DNA of 64,000 nt from Chionoecetes opilio (GCA_016584305.1 JACEEZ010018337.1:105451-169450); one strand, 5' to 3'; positions 35,881 to 47,662 are shown, numbered from the stretch's first letter. Notes: generated from the sequence alone by a model not told the origin. A program made the numbers and translations.

Positions 35881-36484
35881 ATTTGTGGGGCGCGTGCACA
35901 AAACCCCTAAAGGGCAAATTTTTTATGAAATCGAGATATGAAAATTTTCAAAACCCAAAAATTTGCAGGGTTGAAATTTGGGGGTTGATTTTTTGGGGGG
36001 GGGATTTTGGGGCAATTTAAAAAAATTTTTTTTTTAAAATAACCTTTAAAAAATATGAGGCGCAGGTTAAAAAAAATTTTTTATGGCCAAAAAATAGAGG
36101 AGGGAAAACCTTTCTTTTGACCACCGTGAAATTTTTAGAATGTCAGCAATTGAGGGAAAAAGATTTTTTTTTTTTTGGTTTTTATTAAAAAAATCATTTT
36201 CTCATAAAGTACAGCAGATAATAAAACACAGGTTTGGGCACAGTGTAGCCGTGGGGCACGACACCTGGGGGTTGCACCCTCGCCCTCCGAACCAACAGTG
36301 GCCGAGGCCCCAAAAAGAAAAAAAAACATGTCCCTCAACAATTCGGGCCCAAATTTTCCCGCGGCCAAAAATTCGGGAAAAAAAAAAATCGCCCCCAAAA
36401 TTTCGGGAAAATTTCTAGAATGATCAGCTGGTCTGCAAGAATAAATGACTAGAAAAAACTTAACTTAGAAATAAGTACGTAACT
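35881..36484. other. no gene recognised
   Basis: AT-rich, homopolymer-loaded intron sequence without motif or repeat that I can name. Confidence 0.4.
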
Positions 36485-36690
36485 TTTCAGAACGTAATTT
36501 CTATTGTAATTGTGTTTCCATTTTTAAAGCTTATTAGTGGGCTATAAGTAGTATTTTATAGCTGTGACCCGTTTTTGTAGCCTTGTCCCAAATAACTACT
36601 GTGGTATATTCAGTGACTTTTCCCTTTTTTTATGGCTCCAACAAAAACCCTTTTTTATAAACAAGGAAAGATCTGGGCCCCCTTAAGGGG
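36485..36690 (+). mobile_element. TTAA-type MITE, degenerate
   Basis: Recognisable by CAGAACGTAATTTCTATTGT, GCTGTGACC, TAGCCTTGTCC, TGGTATATTCAGTGACTTTT and GGAAAGATCTGGGC, in the same order as 15297-15507. It has decayed ends. Confidence 0.65.
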
Positions 36691-37220
36691 GTTTAAAAAA
36701 GGAAGGAAGGAAAGGAAGGAAGGGAAGGAGGGGGGAAAAAGGGAAAGGAAAAGGGAAAGGGAAAGGGAAAGGAAAAGGGGGGAAGGAAGGGAAAGGGAAA
36801 GGAAAAAGGGAAAGGGGAAAGGGGGGGGGAAAAAAAGGAGGGGAAAGGGAAGGAAAAGGAAAAGGAAAGGGAGGGAAAGGGAAAGGGAAAAAGGAAGGAA
36901 GGGAAAGGGAAAGGAAGGAAGGAAGGAAAAAGGGAAGGGGAAAGGAAGGAAGGGAAAGGGAAGGGAAAAAGGAAGGACGGGGGGAAAGGGAAAGGGAAAA
37001 GGAAGGGGGGAAGGAAAGGAAAAAGGGAAAGGAAGGGAAAGGGAAAAAGGAAAGAAGGGAAAAAAAGAAAAGGGAAGAAAGGAAAAGGAAAAGGGAAAGG
37101 GAAGGGGAAAGGGAAAGGGAAAGGAAAAAGGAAGAAATGAAGGAAGGGGAAGGAAGGAAGGAAGGGAAAGGGGGGGGAAAGGAAAGGGAAAGGAAAAGGG
37201 AAAGGGAAGGGAAAGGAAAG
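36691..37220. repeat. second GGGAAA polypurine tract
   Basis: About 520 bp of purines almost without interruption, same word set as 35578-35880. Confidence 0.9.
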
Positions 37221-37257
37221 GGCAGACATCAATAAAAACATAAGGAAAAAACAGCAA

Positions 37258-37525
37258 TTTTTAAAAGCTGAAATAAGTAGTAGTATAGTAAATGTAGTGT
37301 TAGTATACCATTTTTAACAGCACTTTCTACTAAATACCACCATTTTAAAAAATACTTTCTAAAACTCCTCCTCCTACTACTACAACCACAATGCTTTCTC
37401 CTCCACAACATTTTTTCCCCCCTGTTCCTACTACTACAACTTAATTTCTACTACTAAAAACTAAACTACTACTACTACTACTACTAAATACTATACTACT
37501 AAAAAATACTTTCTACTACTACTAC
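37258..37525. repeat. (ACT)n-rich microsatellite region
   Basis: Short arrays of CTACTACTACTAC separated by AAATACT and CCTCCTCCT words. No gene. Confidence 0.7.
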
Positions 37526-37619
37526 AGGGGGGTCCCGGGGAACGAGCAGTTTTTGGTTTTTCCACAAAAAAAAAAAAAAAAAGGGCCCTGTTTTTTAAGG
37601 TTTTAATAACATTTTTGGT

Positions 37620-38184
37620 AATATTTAGTAGGGGAGCGAGGACCCCTTGAGGAATCCTATGATCCCTGGTGATATCCTATGGTGCCATCACAGGCGTGGG
37701 GGCTGACCTGACTTCTTCAGGAAGGCACATATTATACAGCTGATAACGGGGTGTTGTGTTGTGCGGGCGGCAGCCGATGTCCACCGCCAGCGGAGATCTC
37801 TTTGGTATTATTATTTAGTAGTGGTGCGAGGACCCTTTGAGGAATCCTATGATCACTGGTGATATCCTATGGTGCCATCACAGGCGTGGGAGCTGAATGT
37901 CTTCTTCAGGAAGGCACAGGTGAGGCGGATGACGGCGGTTTTTGAGAGAGGCGGCGGACGGGGCAGGCCGCCGCCTCCTGACGGCGGGTGACGCTCACCC
38001 CGCTGGTGACGGATGACGCCTTAGCCAGTCACAACCTTCCTACTCGTTTACGACCTATCGAGAGAGCTTTCAATCAGCTTTGAAGCTTCCGTCATTAGGG
38101 AAAGTAGTATCTAGGTAGTGCGAGAGCAGGTCGTTGCTGGCCATACTACCTCCGTTGCTGGCTTCTCGCCCAGGGTTGTGAATT
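37620..38184 (-). repeat. direct repeat pair plus LINE 3' UTR scrap
   Basis: A ~175-bp unit (GAGGACCCCTTGAGGAATCC, TATGAT, GGTGATATCCTATGGTGCCA, TCACAGGCGTGG) occurs at 37630 and 37815. Each is followed by CTTCTTCAGGAAGGCACA, and the second continues GGTGAGGCGGATGACGGCGG. The latter matches the ORF2 end of the LINE at 16610-16645, so a related LINE 3' end lies here on the minus strand. Confidence 0.6.
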
Positions 38185-38480
38185 TTTGTAGGCCACATTG
38201 TGGTACCGAGCCACCAGAATTATCATACGTATTTTCAGATTGATTATCGTACAACCTTAGGTAAAATGATATAGTCAGTAAATGTTTATAATTTTAGTAA
38301 ATAACTTGTAATTTACTTTAGTAAATAACTTGGTAATTTTACTCACCCCAGTTTGAATGTCGTAACATTGGATTTTCGATCTCGTATATTGAAAATAGAC
38401 CCTAATTTACACCTCTCGTATCATGGGATTCTCCTACATATAACGAATGCTCATATAACGGGACCTCCCTGTACTACTAC
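38185..38480. mobile_element. dispersed repeat with pogo/mariner-like right end
   Basis: This is the cleanest copy of the family also at 5205-5520. It ends ATATAACGGGACCTCCCTGTA, a form (CAGGGAGGTCCCGTTATA read inward) reminiscent of pogo/Tigger termini. The left end is not clear. Without a transposase the assignment is tentative. It sits just downstream of the exon at 38506. Confidence 0.45.
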
Positions 38481-38505
38481 AACTACAACAACAACTGCTA
38501 CTCAC

Positions 38506-38717
38506 CCTGCACCTCCCTATCCGTGGCCTCAGTCTCCTGGGTAGTCTCTAAGTGGCCTTCGCTCCCTGCCACACAGCTGATGAAAGACAGGATGCCCATG
38601 GAAGGGTCGGCCTCCTCCCTGTCACCCCTGCCTCACCCTGCCCAGTGGTGGTGGTGGTGGTGTCGTCAGTGCTGGTGTTGACATCTTCGTCTGTGGTGTA
38701 GTCGCTTTCCTTCGCGC
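38506..38717 (-). CDS. syd: JIP3/JIP4 exon, AKESDYTTDEDV...
   Basis: Acceptor CATCTCCAG; donor GTGCAGG|GTGAGT. The first two bases complete a Gly codon begun by the exon at 40869, giving PG|AKESDYTTDEDV, the acidic stretch that follows VPG in JIP3/4 proteins. Thr-rich DDTTTTTTGQ follows. After a probable one-base slip the exon continues EEADPSMGILSFISCVAGSE and TTQETEATDREVQ, matching the position of the family's variable Glu/Thr-rich segment. It is duplicated at 43455-43674. Confidence 0.75.
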
Positions 38718-38770
38718 CTGGAGATGAATTATACGTTATAGATCTACGCTATTTTAGGTTGGGAGATGTC

Positions 38771-40215
38771 TACCCTAGATAACAGTCAAGTCGCCACCTG
38801 CACTAATGTCGCCAGCCGCCATATATAAGGAATGATAGCCTCACTACTGCTGTGTCTGTGCCCCTGAAGATGATACACAGTAGTTTATATCATGTAAACA
38901 TCCACATACCATAGATAACAGTTCAAGTCGCCACCTGCCACTAAATGTCGCCAGCTGCCATATATAAGGGAAGATAGCTCTCACTATGCTTGTGTCTGTT
39001 GCCACCTGAAGTGATACACAGCGTTTATATCATGGACACACACTACCTAGGATAACAGTAAAGTCGCACCTGCACTAATGCGCCAGCTGCCCATATATAA
39101 GGAATGATAGCCTCACTACTGCTGTTTCTGTGACACTGAAGATGAGACACAGTAGTGTATATTATGTACATCACACTACCTAGATCAAACAGTATAGTCG
39201 CACCTGCACTAATGTCGCCAGATGCCATATATAAGGAATGATGGGCCTCACTACTGCTGGGTCTGTGCCACTGAAGATGAACACAGTAGTTTATATATGT
39301 ACATCACACACCCTAGATAAACAGTCAAGTCGCCACCTGCACAATGTCGCCAGCTGCCATATATAAGGAATGCTAGCCTCACTATGCTGTGATCTGGCCA
39401 ATGAAGATGATACACAGTATTTTATATCATTGTTACATCACCCACACCCTAGATAACAGTATAGTCGCCACCTAGACACTAATGTCGCCAGCTTAGCCAT
39501 TATAGAAGGAATGATAGCCTAACTACTGCGGTGTCTGTGCCACATGAAGATGAGACACAGTAGTTTATATTAGTACATCACACGACCCTAGATAACAGTA
39601 TAGTCGCCACTGCACTAATGTCGCCAGGCGCCATATATAAGGAAGATAGCCTCACTACTGCTGTTGTCGTGCCAAAGAAGATGATACACAGTAGTTTATA
39701 TTATTGTACATCACACTAACTAGATAAACAGTAGAGTCGCCAACTGCATAATGTCGCCAGATGCCTATATAAGGAATGATAGCCTCACTAACTGCCTTGT
39801 GTCTGTGCCACTGAAGTTGATACACAAGTAGTTTATATTCATGGACTGTATTAATCTAATGTTTCAGCGTTGTTTTATGCTTTGTGTAGCTGCAAGTAGA
39901 GAGGTTTACAATTTCACTACTCGTTTATTTTCGGGCGACGGACGACAGCGGGAGGACACTCAGAAACATAAACACTAGGATCGGCGACCTTAGTGTAGTT
40001 CGCCACTTGGTGATATTTTAGTAATTTGTTATTTATAGACCTTACGATGACACCAGATGAAGACACCAAAATGGGACACAGTGACCTCTCCAGATAGCCC
40101 CTTCTAACTGCCTGCAAATCATGATGTAGCAATGAACTTATTAACGTCACCACACGGCTGTACACATAACAAAGAAACCTTGGCCGGCGACTTTACTGTT
40201 AGCTTACGGTACGTA
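38771..40215. mobile_element. inverted-repeat element with expanded end subrepeat
   Basis: Same family as 13564-14236, in reverse orientation. The left end carries TAGATAACAGTCAAGTCGCC, and the right end GGCGACTTTACTGTTAGC. A ~135-bp end unit (TAGATAACAG..., GCCATATATAAGGAATGATA, ATACACAGTAGTTTATATCA) is repeated eight times, starting near 38776, 38913, 39048, 39179, 39311, 39451, 39590 and 39721. The rest (39860-40215) is the single-copy interior. No transposase. Confidence 0.75.
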
Positions 40216-40224
40216 ACTAGATAA

Positions 40225-40394
40225 ACACACTCACGGGCACACACTTGGCAATTTTTACAGAGGGGAGGATTGAAACACACACACACACACGACACACACA
40301 CACTCACACACCACACTCACCGGGCCACACTGGGCAATACAGAGGTGGGTAGGAACACACACAAACACACAGACACCTCACACACACACACACA

Positions 40395-40440
<46 letters not shown>

Positions 40441-40605
40441 GGGCACACTGGCAATACAGAGGAGGTGGGATGAACACACACACACACACACACACACACA
40501 CCCACACACAGGACACACACACAATCACAACACACAACAAACACACACACACTCACCGGGCACACTGGCAATACAGAGGGTGGGATGAACACACACACAC
40601 ACACA

Positions 40606-40644
<39 letters not shown>

Positions 40645-40868
40645 ACACACACACACACACACTCACTCACCGGGCACACTGCAATACAGAGGTGGGATGA
40701 AACACACACACACACACACACACACAGACTACACACACCCCACACACAACACAAACACACACACTCACCGGGCACACAACGGGCAATACATGAGGTGGGA
40801 TGAACACACACACACACAACCACCCACACCACCACACTAACACACACACACCACACAACACCACTCAC
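40225..40868 (-). repeat. iterated exon-end / 5' splice site with (GT)n
   Basis: A unit of ~100-120 bp comprises the last ~35 bp of the JIP3 exon (read plus: CTCACCGGGCACACTGGCAA, TACAGAGGTGGGATGAACA) plus a CA run. It recurs at about 40228, 40315, 40436, 40551, 40669 and 40767, with the authentic exon end at 40866. Most copies keep CCCG|GTGAG on the minus strand. Confidence 0.85.
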
Positions 40869-41053
40869 CGGGCAACAATGGCAATATGAGGAGGTGGGGA
40901 ATGAACAGGCTGTGGCATGACTGGAGGATGTGGGCGGGGTTGTTAGCGTCAATCACCATCACCTTGCTGATGGAGTGTGTGGACGTGCAGAGCCACACCA
41001 GCGACGACAGACTGCTCCAGCAACTCCCCCGCCACCCTCGCACTCTCCCCCTC
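40869..41053 (-). CDS. syd: JIP3/JIP4 exon, SLVWLCTSTHSISKVMVIDA
   Basis: Acceptor TTTTTCCCAG, donor GCCCG|GTGAGT. The frame reads LSSLVWLCTSTHSISKVMVI then DANNPAHILQS, a diagnostic JIP3/4 segment (VWICTSTHS..KV.IIDA..P..IL). The end of the exon is shifted by an indel here. The iterated copies preserve the conserved ending TGT ATT GCC AGT GTG CCC G (CIASVP|G), which joins in phase with AKESDY at 38717. This identifies the gene securely. Confidence 0.9.
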
Positions 41054-41335
41054 CTGGGAAAAAGATAGGTGAATGGAGAGAGGGGAAGATATAGCTAACA
41101 ATCATAAACAGCAGATGGAGTAAAAGTTCTTATTTTAACCAGGTTAGAACAAGAAGTCACGGATTCAAGCTGGAACAAGCATAGATTTAATAAAGAAATA
41201 ATTGGTAACAGTAAACAGTTAACAGCTAAAGTACTTTGTGAAACAGTAACTGGTTCACCAAATGGTGTTGAAGATGGATCTTAATTAAATCTTAAAAAAG
41301 TAACACCTGACCTCCTGTCCATTGTAACAAAGGAA
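41054..41335. other. intron, nothing recognised
   Basis: AT-rich unique sequence upstream of the exon on the minus strand; no motif seen. Confidence 0.5.
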
Positions 41336-41538
41336 ATAAGTAATATTTTAATATTATTATTATTCAGTAACAGTAATATTATTATTCATCATTATTATTA
41401 TATAGTATTATTATTATTATTACCATATTATTATTATATATTATTCATTAAAAACAGTAAGGAGACTGGTATATCATCATTGATTAGTATTTATATTATA
41501 TATTATATTATTAACAGTGGTACTAATTATCATTATTA

Positions 41539-41586
<48 letters not shown>

Positions 41587-42113
41587 AGTTGGTACTAATT
41601 ATGTATCTCATATTATATGATTATTATTATTACTTATTATTATTATATGTACCAGTGGTTTACTATTATTATATTTCAATTATATCATCATCATCATCAT
41701 CATAATCATCATCATCATCATCATCATCATCATTATTATTATTATATATTATTATTATTATTATCTCATTATTATTATTTATTATTATTATATTATTAAC
41801 AGTACTATATCAATCATCATTATTATATATTATTATTATATTATTAACAAGTTGCTATTATCATCATTATTATTTATTATTATTATTAATTATATTAACA
41901 GTACTATTATCATCATTATTATTATTATTATTAACAGTGGTACTATTATTATCTATTATTAATATTATTTTATTATTATTATTATAACAGTGGTACTATT
42001 ATTATCATTATTATTATTATATTATTAACAGTTACTCTTATTATCTCATTATTATTATATATTAGTAATATTATTATTATTAACAGTACTATTATTATCA
42101 TCCTTATCATCAT

Positions 42114-42146
<33 letters not shown>

Positions 42147-42285
42147 ACAGTACTATTATAATATTATTATATTATTATTATTATTTATTATTAACAGTAC
42201 TATTAATCATCGATTTATTATTATTATTATTATTATTTTAACAAGTAATATTATATCATCAATCATTATTATTATTATTAAATAA
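41336..42285. repeat. (ATT)n/(ATC)n with AACAGT(GG)TACT minisatellite
   Basis: Trinucleotide ATT runs interrupted by CATCATCAT and by AACAGTNGTACTATTATTAT every 60-90 bp, about twelve times. Confidence 0.9.
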
Positions 42286-43450
42286 AAATATTGCAATGAC
42301 AGCTGACTATTACAAGCATAAAAGAGTGCAATGACGTGGGGACTCTACTAAGAATAAAATATTGAAATGACAGCTGAACTATATTAAGCATAAAATATGC
42401 AATGACAGCTGGACCTAATACTAAGCATAAAATATTGCAAGGACAGCTGACTATTTTACTAAGCATAAAATATTGAAATGACAGACTGACTATTACTATG
42501 CAGAAAATACGCAATGACAGCTGACTAATAAGTATAAAAGATTGCAATGCCAGCGACTATTACTAAGCATAAAAAATATTGAAATGACAGCTGATTATAC
42601 TATGCGAAAAATGCAATGACAGCGACTATACATATAAGAATAAAATATTGCAATGACAGCTGACATCTTAAGCAATAAAAATATTGCAATGACAGCTGAC
42701 TATACTAAGCATAAATAATATTGCAATGAAGCTGACATATTTAAGAGAAAATATTGCAAGTGACAGCTGACTATACTAAGCATAAAATAATTGAATGACG
42801 CTGACTCTAATACGAATAAATATTGAAATGACAGCTTCACTATACTAAGCATAAGAATATTGACATGGACAGCGGGACTATACTAGCATAAAATATTGAA
42901 ATGACAGCTGACTATACTATGATAAAATATGGGAAATACAGCGATATACTAGCTATAAAATAATTGAAATGACAGCTGACTATAATTAAGGCATAAAAAT
43001 TGCAATGACAGCGATATATTAAGCAAGAAAATATTGAAATAGACAGCTGACCTATACTAAGCATAAAATATTGAATAATGCACAGCTGACGTATCTAAGC
43101 ATAACTATTGAAATGCCCGCTGACGATTCACCTAAGCATTAAAATATGGCAATGACAAGCTGAATATATTAAGCATAAAATATGGCAATGACAGCGGACT
43201 TATACTAAGCATAAAATATTGAAATGACAGCTGACTATACTAAGCATAAAATATTGAATGACAGATGACTATACTAAGCATAAAACTATTGAAATGACAG
43301 CTGGGGGACTATACTAAGCATTATAAAAATATTGAACTGAAGCTGACTATACTAAGAATAAAAATATGAAATGACGCTGACTATACGTAAGCATACAATA
43401 TTGCAATGACAGGCTATGACTATACTTAAGCAGAAAATATTGCAATGAAC
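42286..43450. repeat. ~33-bp satellite (GCAATGACAGCTGACTATAC)
   Basis: About 35 units of ATTGCAATGACAGCTGACTA plus TACTAAGCATAAAAT, with variants GAAATG and many one-base losses. The array runs directly into the duplicated JIP3 exon end at about 43455. Confidence 0.9.
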
Positions 43451-43454
43451 AGTC

Positions 43455-43674
43455 ACCCTGAAACTCTCCTATCCGTGGCCTCAGTCTCCTGTGGTAGTCT
43501 ATGAGTGGCTTCGCTCCCCTGCCACACAGCTGATGAAAGACAGATGCCCATGGAGGGTCGGCTCCTCCCTGTCACCCCTGGCCTCACCTGCCCAGTGGGG
43601 TGGTGGTGGTGTTCGTCAGGCTGGTGTTGACATCTTGTCTGTGGTGTAGTCGCTTTCTTCGCGGCCTTCCCTGG
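43455..43674 (-). pseudogene. duplicate of JIP3 exon 38506-38717
   Basis: Same order of landmarks (CTATCCGTGGCCTCAGTCTC, CACACAGCTGATGAAAGACA, TGTGGTGTAGTCGCTTTC, then CTGGAGATGAATTATACGTT beyond the acceptor) with several indels. The donor reads AGG|GTGACT instead of GTGAGT. It lies upstream of exon 40869 in the gene's direction and is therefore out of order for a JIP3 transcript; it is probably a duplicated, non-functional exon or an assembly copy. Confidence 0.75.
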
Positions 43675-43727
43675 AGATGAATTATACGTTATAGATCTAC
43701 GCTATTTTAGGTTGGGAGATATATACC

Positions 43728-45545
43728 CTTAGATACAGTCAAGTCGCCACCGCACTAATGTGCCAGCCGCCCATATATAAGGAATGACAGCCTCCTTACT
43801 GCTGTGTCTGTGCATGAAGATGATTACACAGTAGTTTTATCATGGACATCCCCACTACCCTAGTAACAGGTATAGTCGACACACTGCACTAATGTCGCCA
43901 GCTGCCATATATAAGGAATGATAGCCTCACTATTCTGTGTCTGTGCCACTGAAGATGATACACAGTAGTGTATATTATGTACATCACACTAACCCTAGAT
44001 AACGTATAGTCGACCTGCACTAATGTCGCCAGCTGCCATATATAAGAGCATGATAGCCCACTTATGCGGTGTCTGTGCCCATGAGAGATAACAGTAGTAT
44101 TTATCATGACTGTATAAATCGACACTGTCAGAGTTGTTTTATTCTTTGTAGCTGCAAGATAGATGGTTTACAATTTCACTACGAATTTTTTTTACCGGGC
44201 GACGACGAACGCGGTTACGGGACACTCAGTAAATAAACACTAGATGGCGACTCTACTGTTGGTGGGTTGATGGCCATTGGTGATATTTTTGTCATTTGTT
44301 CATTATAGCCATACTATGACACAGGTGAAGACACAAAATGACACAGACTATCCAGATTAGCCCCCTTCTAACTGTCCTTGGGAAATCATGGATGTAGCAA
44401 CAGAATCTCCAGATAGCCCCTTTCTAACTGTCCTGAAAATCATGGATGTAGCAACAGGGGGACTCTCCAGATAGCCCCTTCTAACGGTCCTGAAATATGG
44501 ATGTAGAAAAGGAATCTCCAGTGCCCCTTCTAAACGTCCTGAAATCAGGATGTAGCAAAGACTCTCCAGATAGCCCTTCTAACTGTCCTGAAATCATGGA
44601 TGTAGCAAACAGACTCTCCAGATAAGCCCCTTCTAAAAATGTCCTGAAATCATGGATGTAGCAACAGACTCTCCAGATAGCCCTTCTAACTGTCCTGAAG
44701 CAGGATGTAGCAAACAGACTCTCCAGATAGCCTTCTAACTGTCCTGAAAATCATGGATGTAGCAAACAGACTCTCTCCAGATAGCCCTTTTAACTGTCCT
44801 GAAAATCATTGAGGTAGCAAACAGACTCTCCAGATAGCCCCTTCTAACTGTCCTGAAGTCATGGATGTAGCAACAGACCTCGTCCAGATAGCCCCTTCTA
44901 ACTGTCCTGAAATCAGATGTAGCAAACGACTCTCCAGATAGCCCCTTCTAACTGTCCTGGAAAATCATGGATGGAGCAAACAGAACTCTCCAGAGAGCCC
45001 CTTCAACTGGTTCCTGAAGTCAGGGATGTAGCAACAGACTCTCCAGATAGCCCCTTCTAAACTGTCCTGAAGCATTGGATTTGTAGCAAACAGACTCTCC
45101 AGATAGAGCCCATCTAAACTGGCCTGAAATCATGGATGTAGAACAGACTCTCCAGCTAGCCCTTCTAACTGTCCTGAATCAGGATTGTAGCAAACAGACT
45201 CTCCAGATAGCCCCTTTAACGTCCTGAAATCCATGGGATGTAAGCAACAGGGACTCTCCAGATAGGCCCTTCACCTGTCCTGAAAATCATGGATGTAGCA
45301 ACAGTACTCTTCCAGATAGCCCATTCTAACTGTCCTGAAATCCATGGATGTAGCCAACAGACTCTCCAGATAGGCCCTTTCTAACTGTTTCCTGAAAATC
45401 ATGGATGTAGCAACAGACTATCCAGAGAGCCCCTTCTACACTGTCCCGAAAATCTGGATGTAGCAATCGTAACTATTAACGCCACCACACGGCTGTAAAC
45501 ACACAAACAAAAGTTGTCCTGGCGCTGTGTACTGTATCTAGGGTA
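43728..45545. mobile_element. inverted-repeat element with expanded 53-bp interior
   Basis: Same family and orientation as 38771-40215, adjoining the same exon. Here the ~135-bp end unit is present about three times (43731, 43861, 43996), while an interior 53-bp unit has expanded. It ends TTGTCCTGGCGCTGTGTACT then GTATCTAGGGTA, a degraded terminal repeat. Confidence 0.75.
44345..45475. repeat. 53-bp tandem repeat inside the element
   Basis: About 21 units of ACTCTCCAGATAGCCCCTTC, TAACTGTCCTGAAATCATGG, ATGTAGCAACAG. In the compact copy at 13564 this sequence occurs once (13645-13700, inverted). Confidence 0.9.
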
Positions 45546-46004
45546 CAATGATTAAATGATATTTAGCACTTGTCTGTGTAATATCTGTGTAAACTGTGTA
45601 AGGTGTGTTGTGGCATGGATATTTGCTGCCACTGTTCCTGCACAGGACATGAGCTGGTGTTGTAGTTGTTAATATCATGATGTGGACTTGCAGATTGCAT
45701 TATTTGGGTTTATATTAGTAGTAACAGTGTGTAGTGTTATAAGATTATGGTTAATGTTAAGATGGATGTTACACTGGGGGCAATAAATCGATATATCGAT
45801 CTCGTCTGTCTATCTATCATCTGTCTGTCTGATACATTTCCAATATAACTTTTCTCTCTTTTTTTTTAGCCAACATTACAAATCATAAACACATCAAAAA
45901 ATTATATAAAACCAAATATTAAATCGAAGAAAAACCCACACACTTAACCCAATGGCATTAAAAACCTTTGCTATGTCAAACAGGTGCTCGATAATAATAA
46001 TAAT
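45546..46004. other. no gene; small TCTG/TATC microsatellite
   Basis: Unique sequence with a short CTGTCTATCTATC stretch near 45805. Nothing else supported. Confidence 0.5.
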
Positions 46005-46190
46005 AAAATAAGCACGCTCGTTCACAACCCGAGGAAGTCCCGGGTTCGATCCCGGGCGGAGCGCGAAACATAGGGCTGTTTCCTTAAAACCCGAGCCCCT
46101 GTCCACCCAGCAGTAATGGAGGTTACCGGGTGTTAGCCGGGGTTGTGACCCCACCCGGGGTGGGGCTTCCCCCAACACTATAAGCACTAG
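46005..46190 (+). mobile_element. tRNA-derived SINE, copy 1 (5' and 3' truncated)
   Basis: It contains a B-box region (GGTTCGATCCCGGGCGGAGC), GGCTGTTTCCTTAAAACC, CCTGTCCACCCAGCAGT and GGGGCTTCCCCCAACACTA in the same order as the fuller copy at 48430. The A box is missing or decayed, and the LINE-like tail is absent. Confidence 0.75.
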
Positions 46191-46299
46191 CGACAGCTCT
46201 TCTAGGGGTTATAGGTTTGTGACGAGAAGCTGTCTGGTTACAGCTGAGATCCATCTCAGCGGCGCGATACCACAAAATTATTCCAAAACATCAAACATC

Positions 46300-47505
46300 A
46301 TCTTCACCCACACCACAGACCCACCCACTCCCACACACTCACCCCACACCCAACAACACCACACACACACCCACACCAACACACACTACCACACCCACCA
46401 CAACTCACCCAAAACCAAACACACCCACACACTCACCCACACACCCACAAACACTCACCCACCACAACACACACTCACACCCACACCAACCCCACACACT
46501 CACACACCCCACACACCTCACCCACACACCACACACCCACACCCAACACCCACACAACACACACTCACCCCACACTCACCCCACACCAACACACACCCAC
46601 ACCATCACCCACACCAAACACACACTCACACACCCCACACACTCCCCCACAACAACACACACTCACACACTCCACCCACACCCCAACCACACTCACCCCA
46701 CCAACACACACCCATTACACTCACCCACACCAACACACACCCACACCACCACCAACACACACTCCACCCACACCCACAACACTTCACCCACACCAAAACA
46801 CCCACCACTCACCCAACACCAACACCAACCACACACTCACCCCACCACCAACACACCACCCACACCAAACAACACACCCACACACGCACCCACAACCAAA
46901 CACACCCACACACGCACCCACACCAACACACTCACCCACACCAAAACACACACCCACACCAACACAACCCACACCAACACACAACCCACACACCCACACA
47001 TCTCACCCACACCAACACACACCCACACACTACCACACCCACACCCCACCACACACCCACACCAACACACACCCACACACCAGAACCACTGTCACCCACA
47101 CGCACCCACACCAACACAACCCAACACCAACACCACACACCCACACACTCCCCCACCCCACCCACCCCGTCTTTTCCCCCTCACCACACCACACACAGCC
47201 ACACACTCACCCACACACCCACCAACACACAATCAACCCACACCAACCACACACCCACACACTCACCCACACAAACACACCACCAAACAACCACACACTC
47301 ACCCACACCACCACACACTCACACACCCACACACACCCACACACACCACACACCACCACACACACCCCACCCCACCACACCCACCCACTCCCCACCACTC
47401 CCACACACCCACACACTCACCCACACCAACACAATCCCAACACACTCACCCCACACCAACACACACCCACACACCTCACCACACACACCCACACACAGCC
47501 ACGTA
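46300..47505. repeat. CACTCACCCACACCAACACA minisatellite
   Basis: 1.2 kb of ~22-bp units in A/C/T only. Open frames (Thr/His/Pro on plus; Val/Gly/Cys on minus) are repeat by-products. Confidence 0.95.
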
Positions 47506-47537
47506 ACAAGTCCCCAGGGCTAAGGCCAGTCCCATGG

Positions 47538-47662
47538 TTACCCTGGGAGACCACGTGGCCACAGCCAAGCCACTGATATCGACCAGTTCGTCCTGAGCCG
47601 TGGGGAGGCTTGCCTCGTGCTGGGGTCAAGGGGGTCATGGGCACACTCTTGGTATCTGTAAC
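47538..47662 (-). CDS. weak candidate exon
   Basis: The minus strand has acceptor CCTCGTTACAG, an open block with TKSVPMTPLTPARG, and a possible donor CCCAGG|GTAACC. This is non-repetitive sequence between two repeat arrays, which is why it stands out. No family was recognised; it may belong to the JIP3 gene by position only. Confidence 0.25.

Noticed and set aside
35524..37243. Lys/Glu/Gly-rich or Phe/Pro-rich proteins of 100-200 codons
   Set aside because: Direct translations of GGGAAA tracts; all frames are open for the same reason.
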